From Brachypodium distachyon (lineage: Eukaryota; Streptophyta; Magnoliopsida; Poales; Poaceae): a DNA stretch of 64,000 nucleotides. This document shows positions 35,501 to 45,329 of this stretch, one piece after another. Every line of letters starts with the position of its first letter. The first letter of the stretch is position 1. The stretch covers positions 5,518,001 through 5,582,000 of the forward strand of contig NC_016133.3 of the NCBI RefSeq assembly GCF_000005505.3, in the 5' to 3' direction. The translations under genes were made by a program, and so were the position numbers. The notes under the pieces are model-generated. The model was not told the origin of the DNA, did no database searches, and worked only from the letters and a program-made list of their open reading frames with translations.

Positions 35501-36618
35501 GTTGCGGGAGGCCTGTCGGCCAAGGCGAGGTCGAGTGGCCAGTCGGCCTGGGCTAAGCCGACTGGGCTCAGTCGGCCTGGGCCAGGCCGACTGGCTCGAG
35601 CGGGCTCCGCGCGCACGGCAGCCGCCTGTAGTCGGCCTGGCCGAGGCCGACTGGGCCCAATCGGCCTCGCCCAGCCCGAGGCCGTATTATTTTTGAAATT
35701 TTTAAAAAACGCGTATTATTTTCGGAAATGATTAAAAAATTCGTATTATTTAAATTTTTTTAGCAAAAATCAAGAGCTTCTGCGCTTGGTCTAGAAAAAT
35801 CCCTATCGATTTGAAACAAGTACTCCTAACTACTCACCTTCGCTCTTAAGAACAGCCGCATGTAACGCACTTCGCCCGTCCGGTCCAGAGTAGGAGAGGG
35901 CATTGTCTTTCTCGTGCAGCTGCCATGCAATGCTGAAGTGACCCAGCGAGACGGCCAAATACAACGGCGAGGCGCCATCGGCCGGGGGCACGCGAGCTAG
36001 CTCTGGGTCCACCGCCATGAGCCGGTCAACCAAGTCCCTGCTGCCCAAACGGACCGCTTCGTGCAGCGCCGTCTCCCCCTGCTCGTTTTGCATCCTGAGG
36101 AACTCCTTCGCCTTCTCGCCGTCAACGTGGTCACTCACAGCACTTGCAAGAGCTATGAGATGAGTGACCATTCTACCCAGTCCTGCCCGGGCGGCAGAGT
36201 GCAATATCGCCTTTTTTGTTGGTGGAGAAGAGGAGGTGGCTGGACTTGCAATGGATCGCCGTCGCGCTCTGAGGAATTCCTCGCCGTCTCCCCTCGAGGC
36301 TACCACATGGAGAACGGAGTCCCCTGCCATCGTAACCGCCTCGCCAGGGGTCATTGCATATGACATCTCCACATGGACGGCGCCGGCGACAGCTTCCTCG
36401 ATGTGCACGACGACGTCATCGTGCGCCTGAGGCGCTGCCGCTGCATCTCCTCTTCTGCTAAGGAGACGCTCTATCCTCTGCCAATCACCGCGCTGGGCGG
36501 CCATGAGCAGTTCGGGATGCGGCTTGAAGCCCTCATCTTGCTTGCTCTGCAGGTTCGGCCGGAGTTTGATCTGTGTTTTCTGGAGCAATTCTTGCTGCTC
36601 TGTACTAGTGGCACTCAT
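26512..36618 (-). CDS. ACD6-like ankyrin-repeat/PGG membrane protein, copy 2
   Basis: Exons 36618-35838, 27881-27337 and 27195-26512 join in frame to 669 residues with an intact stop. All junctions are canonical (GAAG|GTGAGT; CTGCAG|GGATG; TTA|GTAAGA; TTGCAG|AATGG). Residues about 30-440 are ankyrin repeats (GETALHEAVRLG, GNTALHLAVQVG). The PGG domain (KITEATQTVG..., FTLPGGYRADD) and about four membrane segments follow. The ankyrin/membrane role is as for copy 1. Intron 1 is 7,956 bp and holds a CACTA and a Mutator-like element. Near residues 115-140 the frame is shifted and restored relative to copy 1, by a 1-nt and a 5-nt deletion, changing part of one ankyrin repeat. The TATA box of copy 1 is not conserved. 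The sequence keeps an open frame; whether it is expressed cannot be told. Confidence 0.75.
28266..30877. mobile_element. CACTA element, 2,606 bp, TSD TAG, in ACD6-like intron 1
   Basis: The element is 28269-30874. Both ends are visible: CACTAGTGCAAAATGGG at the left and, complemented from the right, CACTAGTACAAAACAGAC. The 3-bp duplication TAG (28266-28268, 30875-30877) is the CACTA hallmark. Subterminal arrays of TATCAGTGGCG-type motifs lie at about 28300-28600 and 30575-30850, with a TATA-like CATATAAATAGG just inside the left array. It has lost the transposase and keeps only a damaged Ulp1-like gene. Confidence 0.9.
28900..30340 (+). pseudogene. Ulp1/C48-like gene of the small CACTA element, broken
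   Basis: A serine/proline-rich start is followed by LPPPQMESLLGAAES... (about 29038). A C48-like domain comes next (FNRQKLDNSLLRLWCVYYIRETM, about 29549-29617). An intron (GGA|GTAAGT at 29789 to CAG|GGAACATTGG at 29874) leads to the catalytic half: EHWV, YFDSL, FPCL and YCGYYCAHH (about 30100). In-frame stops occur at about 29120, 29437 and 29910, so it is a pseudogene as read. It is the paralog of the Ulp1-like genes at 22030-25454 and 48470-50820. Confidence 0.75.
30878..32284. other. Intron 1 DNA of ACD6-like copy 2 between two transposons
   Basis: Strongly AT-rich, with repeated short motifs (TTAATTACTCTAATTT at about 31525-31630). A pair GGTGCAAA (about 31014) and TTTGCACC (about 31319) hints at an old inverted-repeat element. 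No coding sequence. Confidence 0.35.
32294..32600. repeat. Left terminal inverted repeat of the Mutator-like element
   Basis: Pairs with about 35515-35764. The outer 100 bp is AT-rich with AATAATACG repeats; the inner part is GC-rich with alternating GGCCGACTGG and CCCAGTCGGCC units. Confidence 0.8.
33012..33674 (-). CDS. GRF-type zinc-finger/coiled-coil protein carried by the Mutator-like element
   Basis: An open frame of 220 residues. Residues about 25-110 resemble a plant zf-GRF domain: CWCGNLCKVKE, then FFMCANYEYEPPVP, then CMWYRWIDTKM. Residues 120-215 are a highly charged coiled coil of glutamate/arginine repeats (EEQEREMKEHREEQRRW). Proteins of this make-up are common beside plant transposons; their function is not known to me. 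A cryptic intron is possible between RPV and SSTLC (donor CCG|GTAAGC), but no acceptor fits the frame cleanly, so I report it unspliced. E2F-like sites sit 117-260 bp upstream. Confidence 0.6.
   Translation of the reverse strand: MSLPCSDQGERPRRMKDAMLPRGEEHLRCWCGNLCKVKEVTDFSDKLSMRFFMCANYEYEPPVPVSPYDKRPVSTFRCSKTCFLCHSGFVTVGLFVVSSTLCMWYRWIDTKMPDWAVEEIKTRSRNAWQRFHAEERAEKAAAQEKEEQEREMKEHREEQRRWIDEALRKNREKALEMQEEERRRKDAREAERERQREKAAVAKAAEERGDTSGKWPKWTQ
33788..33936. repeat. Array of E2F-site-like repeats (TTTCCCGC)
   Basis: In about 150 bp there are six exact TTTCCCGC and one TTTCGCGC, matching the E2F consensus TTTSSCGC. Near-matches (TTTTGCGC, TTTACCGC, TTTCCCGT) lie between them in an irregular repeat of about 12 bp. 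The array lies upstream of the GRF ORF on the minus strand. Confidence 0.75.
34075..34302 (-). CDS. Small ORF in the Mutator-like element, unknown
   Basis: A 75-codon frame rich in proline (FSAPPPDPTQEDTQYPEDG) with a basic C-terminus (SERRPRRRA). I recognise no domain. It could be the tail of a longer captured or element gene. Low certainty that it is coding. Confidence 0.25.
   Translation of the reverse strand: MSEPSWGSEQDHAQGEDYSVQHSWMFSAPPPDPTQEDTQYPEDGSVIPPRNVVPPHRYGWTTPQAPSERRPRRRA
34422..35002. repeat. Minisatellite, about 13 units of about 40 bp
   Basis: The unit is roughly ACGCGTCAAATACTAAGCAG followed by TACGGCATATAAAAAATATTA. About 13 copies are present, some with short deletions (ACCGTCAAATACTAAGC) and the last two degenerate. 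It is inside the Mutator-like element. Confidence 0.85.
35515..35764. repeat. Right terminal inverted repeat of the Mutator-like element
   Basis: Inverted copy of 32294-32600. It ends TTTTTTTAGC at 35764, next to the 9-bp TSD. Confidence 0.8.
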
Positions 36619-36715
36619 GGTGGCTGATCCGGCCTAGCTCTCACACCGTCGTTGGACGTATGTATGCGTGTGACACCGTATGTGGATGGATTCAGCTCGA
36701 CTAGACTTTGTGCGG

Positions 36716-36786
36716 TACTCCATCCGTCCCATAACTAGCTCTAGCTAGTTCATATTCGTACCAATTTTTATGGTACGGAGGGAGTA
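36716..36786. mobile_element. Stowaway-like MITE in the promoter of ACD6-like copy 2
   Basis: The 67-bp element at 36718-36784 is flanked by TA. Its ends are CTCCATCCGTCCCATAA and, inverted, ATGGTACGGAGGGAG. It lies about 100 bp upstream of the ATG at 36618, next to where copy 1 has its TATA box. Confidence 0.7.
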
Positions 36787-36799
36787 TTTGGCTACTTGG

Positions 36800-36990
36800 C
36801 TGACTCAAAGTATAAAGAGAGAATGCGCTGACCAATGCAGCCACCAGAAAATGAGATTCTTCCTCAAACTTCACGTAGAGGACGGTGAGCTAGCTTGTGC
36901 GAACCAGTGGGAGCAGTTCGCCTTCCTGTCAGGGAATAGGATTCCGCCAGCAAAAGTTCAGTTCTTTGCCACAGGGAACACGCGATCATT
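36800..36990. repeat. Inverted copy of the ACD6 upstream region
   Basis: Complement of about 1380-1560: CCTGTCAGGGAATAGGATTCCG and CTCAAACTTCACGTA have counterparts in copy 1. This shows that the duplication included the promoter. Confidence 0.7.
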
Positions 36991-37189
36991 CTCTATGTTA
37001 CTCTCGTGTAACTGCACAGCAATCACCAATCAGAGGCCGGATCAATTCTGGCCACTTTAATGTGTAGCCACTCGAGATATTTCGCTTCTGCACACGTTTG
37101 CATTCCATTTCTGAGATGGGCACGGGCCATTGGCTCAACAAGACAGCAATTCGTGTCTTTCAGCTTGTTGGTGAAACACGCAAGCCCCT

Positions 37190-37600
37190 CTCCATGAACC
37201 ATAGGAGGATACGATCCGAACCATTGTTCGTCCCTCTGTGATACTGTCCCTGAATTTTCCAAGCACTTCGGTTCACTTGGGCTAACATAGTAGTCAAAAC
37301 ATGCCAACTGAAAGACTCAGATGGCAGGCGACAATAGAAGCATTGGAAGTTTGGCAAGTTCCGACCGTGAGTCAGAAGGAAATATGTGGCGACAAACTTA
37401 TTTTCCACCTCGTTTTAACTGCTACTTCTACTTGTCAAGGCTCAGCATTAAGCTGGTAGATTTTCAGGCGGCAATGGCAGTACCAACACACACACCGCAC
37501 TAGAAACAGCATGAATCTAAGCAAATTTCAGATTTTTAATCTCGTATGAGCAGTGTCCTCAAGAAGAACCGTGCATACTGAAGTTTACAATATAATTCTT
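37190..37600. repeat. Duplicated spacer block, copy 2
   Basis: Same orientation as 4583-5650 and lacking the 690-bp insertion seen there. Similarity fades at about 37600 and resumes at about 42170. Confidence 0.75.
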
Positions 37601-38051
37601 CTGAACACTTATAATTCTACACGCCCCCCTCAGACGTGCGAAAACACAAGGACGGCTGCGATTGAAGCGTGCCCCTTCGGCCGTTAGGTCAGTTTTGTAA
37701 ATATCGCGGCCGTACAACCCAATGTATCACCATCGAAAGCCCATCCGGGTCACAAGGGGTTGTAGGCGTATACGTACTCGCATGGCGTACGTCTGTTGTG
37801 GCATAAACAAGGCAGTATCGATCCACGGACCATGCCCTCTTGGCGAAGAAATTGATTGTTCCCAATTGGAATCAGATTATCGCAAGAAAGGACAGGCCAT
37901 GGGTCCATGAGGAGGACGGTGATTGGAGGGGTCGGCCGATGGCCATGGATCCGTCAGAGGGCAGTTGGGAAGAAGGAGGCGGCTTCTGGGCCAGAAAAAA
38001 ATAACATCAGAATTAATCTCAGCCGTTAAATTACAAGAAGCACGGATGGGA
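37601..38051. other. Unassigned DNA left of the solo LTR
   Basis: Not present in copy 1 of the spacer. No gene or transposon ends recognised, so it may be part of a further insertion of unknown type. Confidence 0.3.
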
Positions 38052-41000
38052 TGTAACAGCCTGAGAGCAACACTTTACTTTTAAGCCCTTGTTGGACCTG
38101 TTTGTAATTTAATTAATGTTGCCATGACATTTACATTTGCATCCATGCCATGTCATATCCATCTTTGCTATGAATTTTAAAATCACCACTTCAACTTGTT
38201 GTTTGAAATCTTGTTGTTAGAATTTGCTAGAAGATTCAAATATGAATCTTCCCTCTTTCTCTTTTGGGTTTTAAATTCCTTTTTCCTAAAATTGCAAATG
38301 ACATTTGAATGGGTTTTGATTTAAACCTTTACCCCCATTTGAATATTTACAAATTTGAATTTCTCCTACTCCTCAACTTTCAAAATGGTATTTGAAATTT
38401 GAATCAAGAAAACAAAGTACAAACAAAACTATTTGCAAAAGAGAAAACAGAAAAAGGAAAAGGAAAAAGAAAGAAAAACTTACCTTCTTACCTTCGGCCC
38501 GAGTCGGCCCAGGCCACTCGGCCCAACTTCTCGCGCGCAAGCAGTCCAACTCGGCCCACTTCCTCTCGGCGCGCCCAGCGTGGCCCAACTTCACCTGCGC
38601 GCGCCGCGTTACGCCTCCCAACAGCGAAGGCGTATTTCGGACAGCTTCTTCCTCTACGTTTTCTTCTCCGAGCAGAGGGGGCGCCCGCGCCACGTTGACA
38701 ACGACAGCGACGGGGGGGCTCCGCGCCGCCTATTTAAGCAAGCCGCGCCTCCTCTCAGCCCTAGCGCAAGGAAATCCTAGACGGGTCCTCCTCCCTCCTT
38801 TTCTGCGAACCGCCGTCGCCTTCCTTTCCGAGCCGTGGGCGCCACCGCGTCGAGCCGCCGTCTCCGTCGTCTTCAAGCCCGGCCGACCGCGTCATGAGAT
38901 CCCCGACGTCGACTACTTCCTTGGGGCGTGAGGAATTCCGCCGAGATCGACGTCAGCCATGCCTAGCTCCTCTTCTTCGTCTCCGGCCGCCGACGAGTCT
39001 TCTGCAAATTCCGGCGAGCTCCCTCCTCTTCACCGGTGAATTCTTGCTCGGTGAGCTTCGCCACGTCCCCGCGCACCCGTGCCCCCTCTCCTTCCTCTCT
39101 TTAGCTCACCGTAGCTCTAGGTTGCGACGACCGTGCCCGGGACGCCACCGGCGAGCTTCCGCTCCATGCCTTGCCGGTGCTCCAGGGAGGCTTGCGTGGT
39201 GGCCGTCGAGCCACCTTGCCTCTCCCGGTCTTGGAACGATGGAAAGGCTGAGCCTTTGCTCCGCCGTGCCGTGTGGTCGCCGCCGACGAGCCTTGCCGTG
39301 GCCGCCGCACGCGCCCGCAAGCCACCGGCTCCCTTTGGTTTAAAAGGGTATGCGCCCTATAGCTATCGAGATCCGATTCGTAGCCCAAGTGGTAGCTTGT
39401 TCCGTCCGTTCGTTCCAGATCCGCGCGTCGCGGGTTCGATTCCTCGCCGGCATGGGTTAAACCCCCCCCCCTTTTTTTTTGGATTTCACTGGTCACTGAC
39501 AAGTGGGCCCCATGGACCCACCTGTCAGCGACTTGGTGCACTGCTGCGCCGGGTGAACCGAGTCATGCGCCGGAACCGTTTTTTTTTTCGTTTTAGTTTT
39601 GTTTATTTGCAGAAAATGTGTTATCTTATTTAAATCCTAGTAAATGCACGCTAAATCCAAATTGGGCAAACCATATATGTTTTGGAATCAGAAAAATGGA
39701 AGGAATTTAACTGTGCAGCTAGATTTCCACTTTGAGGTTTCGAATTTCAAATCTGTCCCAGATTTGAAATTCAAACTTATAAACTTGTGTAGCTCCTAAT
39801 TTAAAATTGGTAATGCTTTTGAACCTTCTGTAAAGATGTAAATTATTCCTTGGAACTTGTATTTTATGACCATGTTCACTGTTTAGAACTTTTGGGTGAA
39901 GTATAGCTACTGCTATCATCTATCTTACTAGCTCATGGATAACCTAATTCACGAAATGCCTAGAACTCTTGTTAAAGTTGAATGCATCATCTTATCACAT
40001 GCCATGCATTCTTGTTTGCGTATTGCACTCTATGTATGCTTATTTATCGTACCTTGTGTGTGTTTGGATCTTATCGTTAGCGTCTACGCCGCACTTCGCC
40101 GACGAACCAGGTTCCCACACCTACTCGGACCCCCTCTCTCGGTGCCCAGCGACCGAGGATCCAGGCAAGCAGCCATTCCTTGACCATGTTGTTTATACCC
40201 AATGCCTCTCTCTCATTCTTGCATTAAGTTACGTTCTAAGTCTTGTCACGTTGCCTCTAGGATTGCATAGCTTTTAGTCTGCTCTACTCAAATGCCTTTT
40301 GTCTTGTTACTTGTCCTATTTGTTTTATTGCCCTACTTGGTCATTAGAAGTCTTGCTTCGATTGCTAGTCTAGTTTCCTTATTTGGGGTTATACAATTGC
40401 TGCATCCACATGCTACTTCCTGTATTTAAAATTGCAATTATTAAACTGTGACCTGTTATTACCTGCAACAACGCAACGATGGGAGGCCGTGCTCACGCGT
40501 TGGTGATTTGTTCCATTTGTTCCATTTTCGCCTAACCGCTCGTGGGTGAAGTTATGGCTTTCCCCTCGGCCTAGTACTCGTTTCGTAGCTCTTCCAGGGA
40601 CCACATAGTTCGGGCGTTCCTTTGGCATATCGCATATACACTGGTGTGGTGTTGGAGATTTATTGGTACTTTGCATTCATATAGGGCTTGCGGCACTAGT
40701 CTGGAGTGGTTATCTTGCGGGCTATGAATCGCTACCAGCTGTCCTCGCAACTCTTGTGTCCGTACGACGCTTCGGCCGGGCTCTCGTTTCGGATAGACTC
40801 AGTTGGGTGGTCCCCTGGATTAGTTGTGGGGCTTGGAACCGCCGTGTTGCCCAATCCTGCCGACACACGCCTTCGTGTGTTCCTTCTCGAGTGGCAATAA
40901 GGGTTGGACGAACGTGTACGGGTAAATTGGTGCACCCTGCAGGGATAAATCTTTCGGAAAGCCGTGTCCGCGGTTATGGACGACTTGGTTGGTCATTACT

Positions 41001-41790
41001 TGATCATAGAGAACTTAATCCAACTTAATCTCAAAACTTGAGTAGTAATTAGCCTTAATCTTGGATATGATTAAAACTGCTTGAGTGTGAGTGCCTTTGG
41101 ATCATTTCCTCACAAGGGGTTGAGGGGGTGATAAGAGGTTGCGTTTGATTGGTGTTAGTTATTAGAAGATCACCTTACTTAGTAGACGCTTCTTATCCTC
41201 TAATTAGACGATGTCATTGGTGTGTCTCTCCAGATATATTGCTGCTGCATAACCCACCATATTTATCCATCCTTTGAAACTTGTTGCATAATTAGATTAG
41301 TTCTCCCCGTAAGTCTTGCGAGTACTTTGTACTCAGTTGCCTTGCAACGTTGTTTTCTCCAGACTTCCCAGAGGAGTAGGTGAGTGGTTACTTCGTGGAG
41401 TTCGACGACGACAGCTTCGACGTTTAGCCAGCAGATTCCAGAGCAGGGTTCTGTAAACTTGTGGCGGGCTCTCCTTTCAATTTCAGCCTCTTAGACAATA
41501 AATGTAATCTTGTTCGTACTCGGGCCTAATTTGCTTCCGCTGGTGTAATGATGATTGTGGACATGTGTCCGTGAGTTGTAATAACTTGGTATTTCACTCT
41601 TTGTATGAGCTTAACTTAATCTTGTGTCGTAGAGTGATGTTATGATATCATTTTTGTTCCAACCTGCGGTGAACACATTGCTTGTATGTTGTGAAGTGTT
41701 CATCGTAGGGTGGCACTGGGGCTTAACTTATGTGCGAGTTAGCATTTTGGGCTAAATTGCATAAATTCGGTCCCGGAGTCTCACATGGGA
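38047..41790. mobile_element. Solo LTR, 3,734 bp, TSD TGGGA
   Basis: The sequence 38052-41785 starts TGTAACAGCC and ends GTCTCACA (TG...CA), flanked by the 5-bp repeat TGGGA (38047-38051, 41786-41790). It has no gag-pol coding sequence and no internal second LTR that I can see, so a solo LTR from unequal recombination is the best reading. A TATTTAAG box at about 38729 may be the LTR promoter. A tRNA-like sequence lies inside at about 39370-39470. Confidence 0.75.
39381..39470 (+). other. tRNA-like pol III promoter boxes inside the LTR
   Basis: TAGCCCAAGTGG (39381-39392) fits box A, and GGTTCGATTCC (39433-39443) fits box B; they are 52 bp apart start to start. A run of ten C and ten T follows, and T-runs terminate pol III. 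The surrounding sequence does not fold into an obvious complete cloverleaf with a matched acceptor stem, so I call it tRNA-like rather than a tRNA gene. A captured tRNA or a SINE head is possible. Confidence 0.4.
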
Positions 41791-42170
41791 TTACAGGCAA
41801 GCCGCGTTGACGGTAACCAAGGCAGATTCTCACCTCGCACGCGTCATTAATTAATAGCAGCCTTAACAGAAAAATTACAAAAAAATCTAGTATTTGCCGT
41901 TTCTACTCCCGAAGGAATTAATGGCCCAGCGTAATTGTAGGGGCAACTAACTATATATTCATTTCGTTTCCTATCCGGCAATTAGGCATGCATGGCAGTT
42001 AACTCCACTAAAGAGCCGAACTCCTGAGTTAGATGGCCGCTTCAGTTACGAGAAAAAAAAAAGGAAACATGGGGCTCGTACAAGGGAATCGGGGAGATCA
42101 GCCCATCAATTTGAAGAACGGACCAACACGGAGGAAATATATGTGACTATGTGGTTATACAGGGCTTGCA
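41791..42170. other. Unassigned DNA right of the solo LTR
   Basis: No gene seen. The block is absent from the first copy of the spacer, like 37601-38051, so both may belong to one older insertion that the LTR later entered. Confidence 0.3.
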
Positions 42171-42174
42171 TACG

Positions 42175-42991
42175 GATTACGATAAACAACGGAGGACTTG
42201 AACAAAAAACATAACTTAAACACAAAGACATACTTCATTTATTATGATAGGGTTGCAAAGATTACAGTCCTCTGACAATCTGCCAGTAAAATCAGGGATC
42301 TGTTGCTAAAAAACAACCATACAAGGCTGTCATCGCAAGGCTCTTGTGCGCCTTGCGACAGCCAGATCCCCATGAACACCAGGCATTCCGAGGAACTGCA
42401 AGTAAAAAGCAACCCTACATGACTCCACACAGACACTACAGAGAAAACAGTACACAGGACTCCCACAAACCCAAACTCAATAACCATACCCACTAGATAA
42501 GTCGACAGACACTCCGGGCATCAGCAATCCTGGACACCAGCGTCCAACGGCCGGCGATGCCAGCAGTCGGGGTCGTGAAGCTTGAGAGCAGCCATTGGCG
42601 CCTGGACACTAGAGCAACCTAAAAAACCAGGAAAGCAATGAAAAATGACACTGGACACTAGAGCAACCTAAAAAACCAGTAAGGTCTATAATGGCAAGGA
42701 ACGGTTCCTGGATGGAGGGGCAGGATGCCAGTGATGGCAACCAGATGCTCAAAAAACAGATTACCTCCTGAGGGGTTGTTTGTGAAAAAACGAGCATTTG
42801 GCTAAATGCGCCCTCCAAAAAAGACCGGACCTTGAACAAAGTTCGAAAGCCCACCACGGCCCTTGCACGAGCCAAAAAACTGGCTAATATGGGATAGACG
42901 GTTGTGCTACCGCTGCTAAGGACGTATATCTGCATATGGAGGCGGCTGACCCATTCAGTGTACACGAGTCCAGCCAGCAATGAAGCATCTT
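42175..42991. repeat. Duplicate of EBF1 3' UTR
   Basis: Closely similar to 5705-6522, in the same orientation. It keeps the AATAAA (on the minus strand near 42241) and most of the A6 runs. It has one small local repeat at about 42604-42675 and breaks off at the LINE insertion. Confidence 0.85.
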
Positions 42992-43131
42992 TTTTTTAGG
43001 AAACCACACTCTGGTGCGCCTATTTGTATTGAGAAGAAAGGCCTAAGCCGACAAATACAATGACCGAATCCAGTCCACAACAGAAAGAAAAGAAACACAA
43101 GAGGGAGAAAAATCCCTAACAGCAAAACTAA

Positions 43132-45258
43132 CTACTCTCTCAGCAAACCCACAGTCATCCACCTCTTACGGTCCTCGTCGATGTCCTTCAGGAGCTGACT
43201 CTGCGGGAGGATACGATCATGGAGGATGCGATGGTTCCTCTCAAGCCAGAGGCTGCGAAGGGTGAGGAGAATAATGCCCCCAAACGACTTACGGGAAACG
43301 ATCGGCCAAGCCAAGAGAGTTCTCTCCCACCAAGACCGAAGACAGTCGGAGAAGGAAGGGGAAAAAGACCCCAGACCTCTGGCAGACAAAACTTCGAACC
43401 AAACTTGGCAAGACCCCGGTAGAGCCGACGTTCGCCTGTCCAGCAACAATCGCGCAGGGCAGTCCAAGCGAAAAGCTGATATTTTAGGGGAGCCTTGGAA
43501 AGCCACACGAAGTCGAAGCGCTCAGCCGAAGCACCAAGGAATAGGGCCCGGTAAGCCGACAGGGAGGAGAAGGTCCTGTTCAAAGTCCACTTACACACAC
43601 AGGAATCCCCCTCCTGAGATAGAGGAGGCATGAGGGAGAGACGCTCCCACAAGCGCAAGAACTGCCCAATCGCAATGAGCGAGAGCCCACCACGAATGTC
43701 CGAAACCCACACGGCCATGGCCAAGCTAGACGCCACCGTGCGCGAGAGAATCGCCTTGGGCCTAATCAAACTGTAAAGAGACGGGGCCATGTCCTCAATG
43801 CACTTGCCGTCAATCCACCGGTCCTTCCAGAACAAGGTTGAGAGCCCATTACCCACCTGCGAGGAGCAGGAAGCATGGAAGAAGGAGAATTCCATACCTC
43901 CGCCTCCGACCAAGGAGAATCCAGCGAAGAGAGATCCGGAATCAGCGGTAAAGCCGGGCCAGATCAAGAGAACGACACCGTAGAGCGCCCGGCCCTAAAG
44001 CGGCAGCAAAGAAATTATGGGCCGCCTCTTCTGAGGCCTATTGATCAGACGAGACCACACCACAAATAGACAACCGATGGATGAAATTGCGCTTTCTATG
44101 CATGGCAGCATGGGCATGGAAAAACCAGGTGTTAGCATCGCCCTCTTTGAGCCACAGAAGCCAGGATTGCTGGCGAGCAATGGTCCGCTCAAGGGAGGCA
44201 AGAGCAAGGCAGTGCCACTTCAAGAGCTTACGGAAGTTCGCCTCCTCGGACGAGAGGGGACGCTGATCTTGAGCCGAGTCAAAATGCAGGATGAGTTCAT
44301 GCGCAAGACAGAGCTGCAGCTTGATATTCCCTACATTACGCTCGCTCCACTTGCGGAGGCCGCCAGCTGTAGCACGCAGGCGCCGATCGAGATCGAGCAG
44401 CGGCGTAGACAGGCATGGCGGCACCGAGGTCCACAGATGAGCAACCTCCACCGCAAAACCGGGCATAGAAGGTCAGAAACTTTGAAACTGAAAACGGCGC
44501 TTGAGCGACGCAGCCGGTGCCAGGCTCATGAGCAGGAGTGGTCCGAAACGGAAGGGGAGGCCGCGAAGAGGATGTTGTCAGGGAAACGCAATTCCCATTC
44601 CACAGATCCAAACCAATGGTCAAGCTTCTCCCAGGTGGGGTTATCGCGCTCATTAGACCACGTGAACGAGCGGCCAACAAGCAGCGCATCCTTAAGGGCG
44701 AGCTCATTGACAAACAGCCTGAAGAGGCGAATCCAGGAGCGACGGACATTAGGGTTGTTTTTATCTTTCGGATCAAGCAAGAGATTAAAATCTCCTGCCA
44801 CTGCCCACGCACCCAGAAAGGAAACACGAAGCTCACCCAGTTCATCAAGAAAGACATGCTTGAGCTCGTCGTCTGTGGGGCCATAGACCGCCGAGAACCA
44901 CCACGGAGAGCCCCCACGCGGACAAACACGCACAGAAAGAGAGAAAACACCTGGAGAGAGGGAGTCGAGAACCACACGAGCAGACTGCCAAGCAATGAGA
45001 ATCCCTCCACGCGTCCCAACAGCCGGGAAGTAATCAAACCCATCGAAATGGGCATCAATTAAGGAACAAAATGTCGAATGCAGATACAAACTCGAACTTG
45101 GACTCGATAAAACAAATGATAGACGCATTTGATTGAAGAACCACAGCCCTAATGGCTCTACAGCGGCTCGGGTCATTGAGACCCCGGACATTCCGCACAA
45201 GAAACGAGAGGTTAGTGTCTTCCATGAGAACGACCCTACATCCACAGAGCAACACCAA
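43132..45258 (-). pseudogene. LINE ORF2: endonuclease and 3' zinc region, reverse transcriptase missing
   Basis: 45258-44526 encodes an APE-type endonuclease (FLVRNVRGLNDPSRCRA, AVYGPTDDELK, GAWAVAGDFNLLLDP). 44466-44038 encodes the linker region before RT (WLKEGDANTWFFHAHA, about residue 115). The frame then jumps to 43967-43132, the region beyond RT with GNGLSTLFWKDRWIDGK and the zinc-binding-type stretch FDFVWLSKAPLKYQLFAW. The RT palm, including any (F/Y)xDD box, is absent, so 1 kb or more has been lost at about 43990-44035. Frameshifts are also present. Confidence 0.8.
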
Positions 45259-45329
45259 TTAAGCTGGTGCATCCTCCACTGCAACCCAGATTATAAACAG
45301 AGTAGCAAGCGCCTCGATGTCCAATGGCG

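Larger units (their letters stand above)
32285..35773. mobile_element. Mutator-like element, 3,471 bp, 9-bp TSD, in ACD6-like intron 1
   Basis: The element is 32294-35764, flanked by the perfect 9-bp repeat AAAAATCAA at 32285-32293 and 35765-35773. Terminal inverted repeats of about 250-300 bp start GCTAA and contain TTAATCATTTCCGAAAATAA at both ends, followed by GC-rich inner parts with repeated GGCCGACTGGGCCCAGTCGG-type palindromes. No MURA transposase is present. It carries a GRF-type zinc-finger ORF, a stretch of E2F-like sites and a minisatellite. It has the structure of a non-autonomous Mutator-like element with cargo. Confidence 0.85.

Noticed and set aside
39381..39470. A functional tRNA gene
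   Set aside because: Box A and B fit, but I could not build a matched acceptor stem or anticodon loop, so only a tRNA-like feature is reported.
38052..41785. A protein-coding gene in the GC-rich part of the LTR (38480-39350)
   Set aside because: Open frames on both strands are compositional, the TG...CA ends with 5-bp TSD define an LTR, and no conserved domain was seen.
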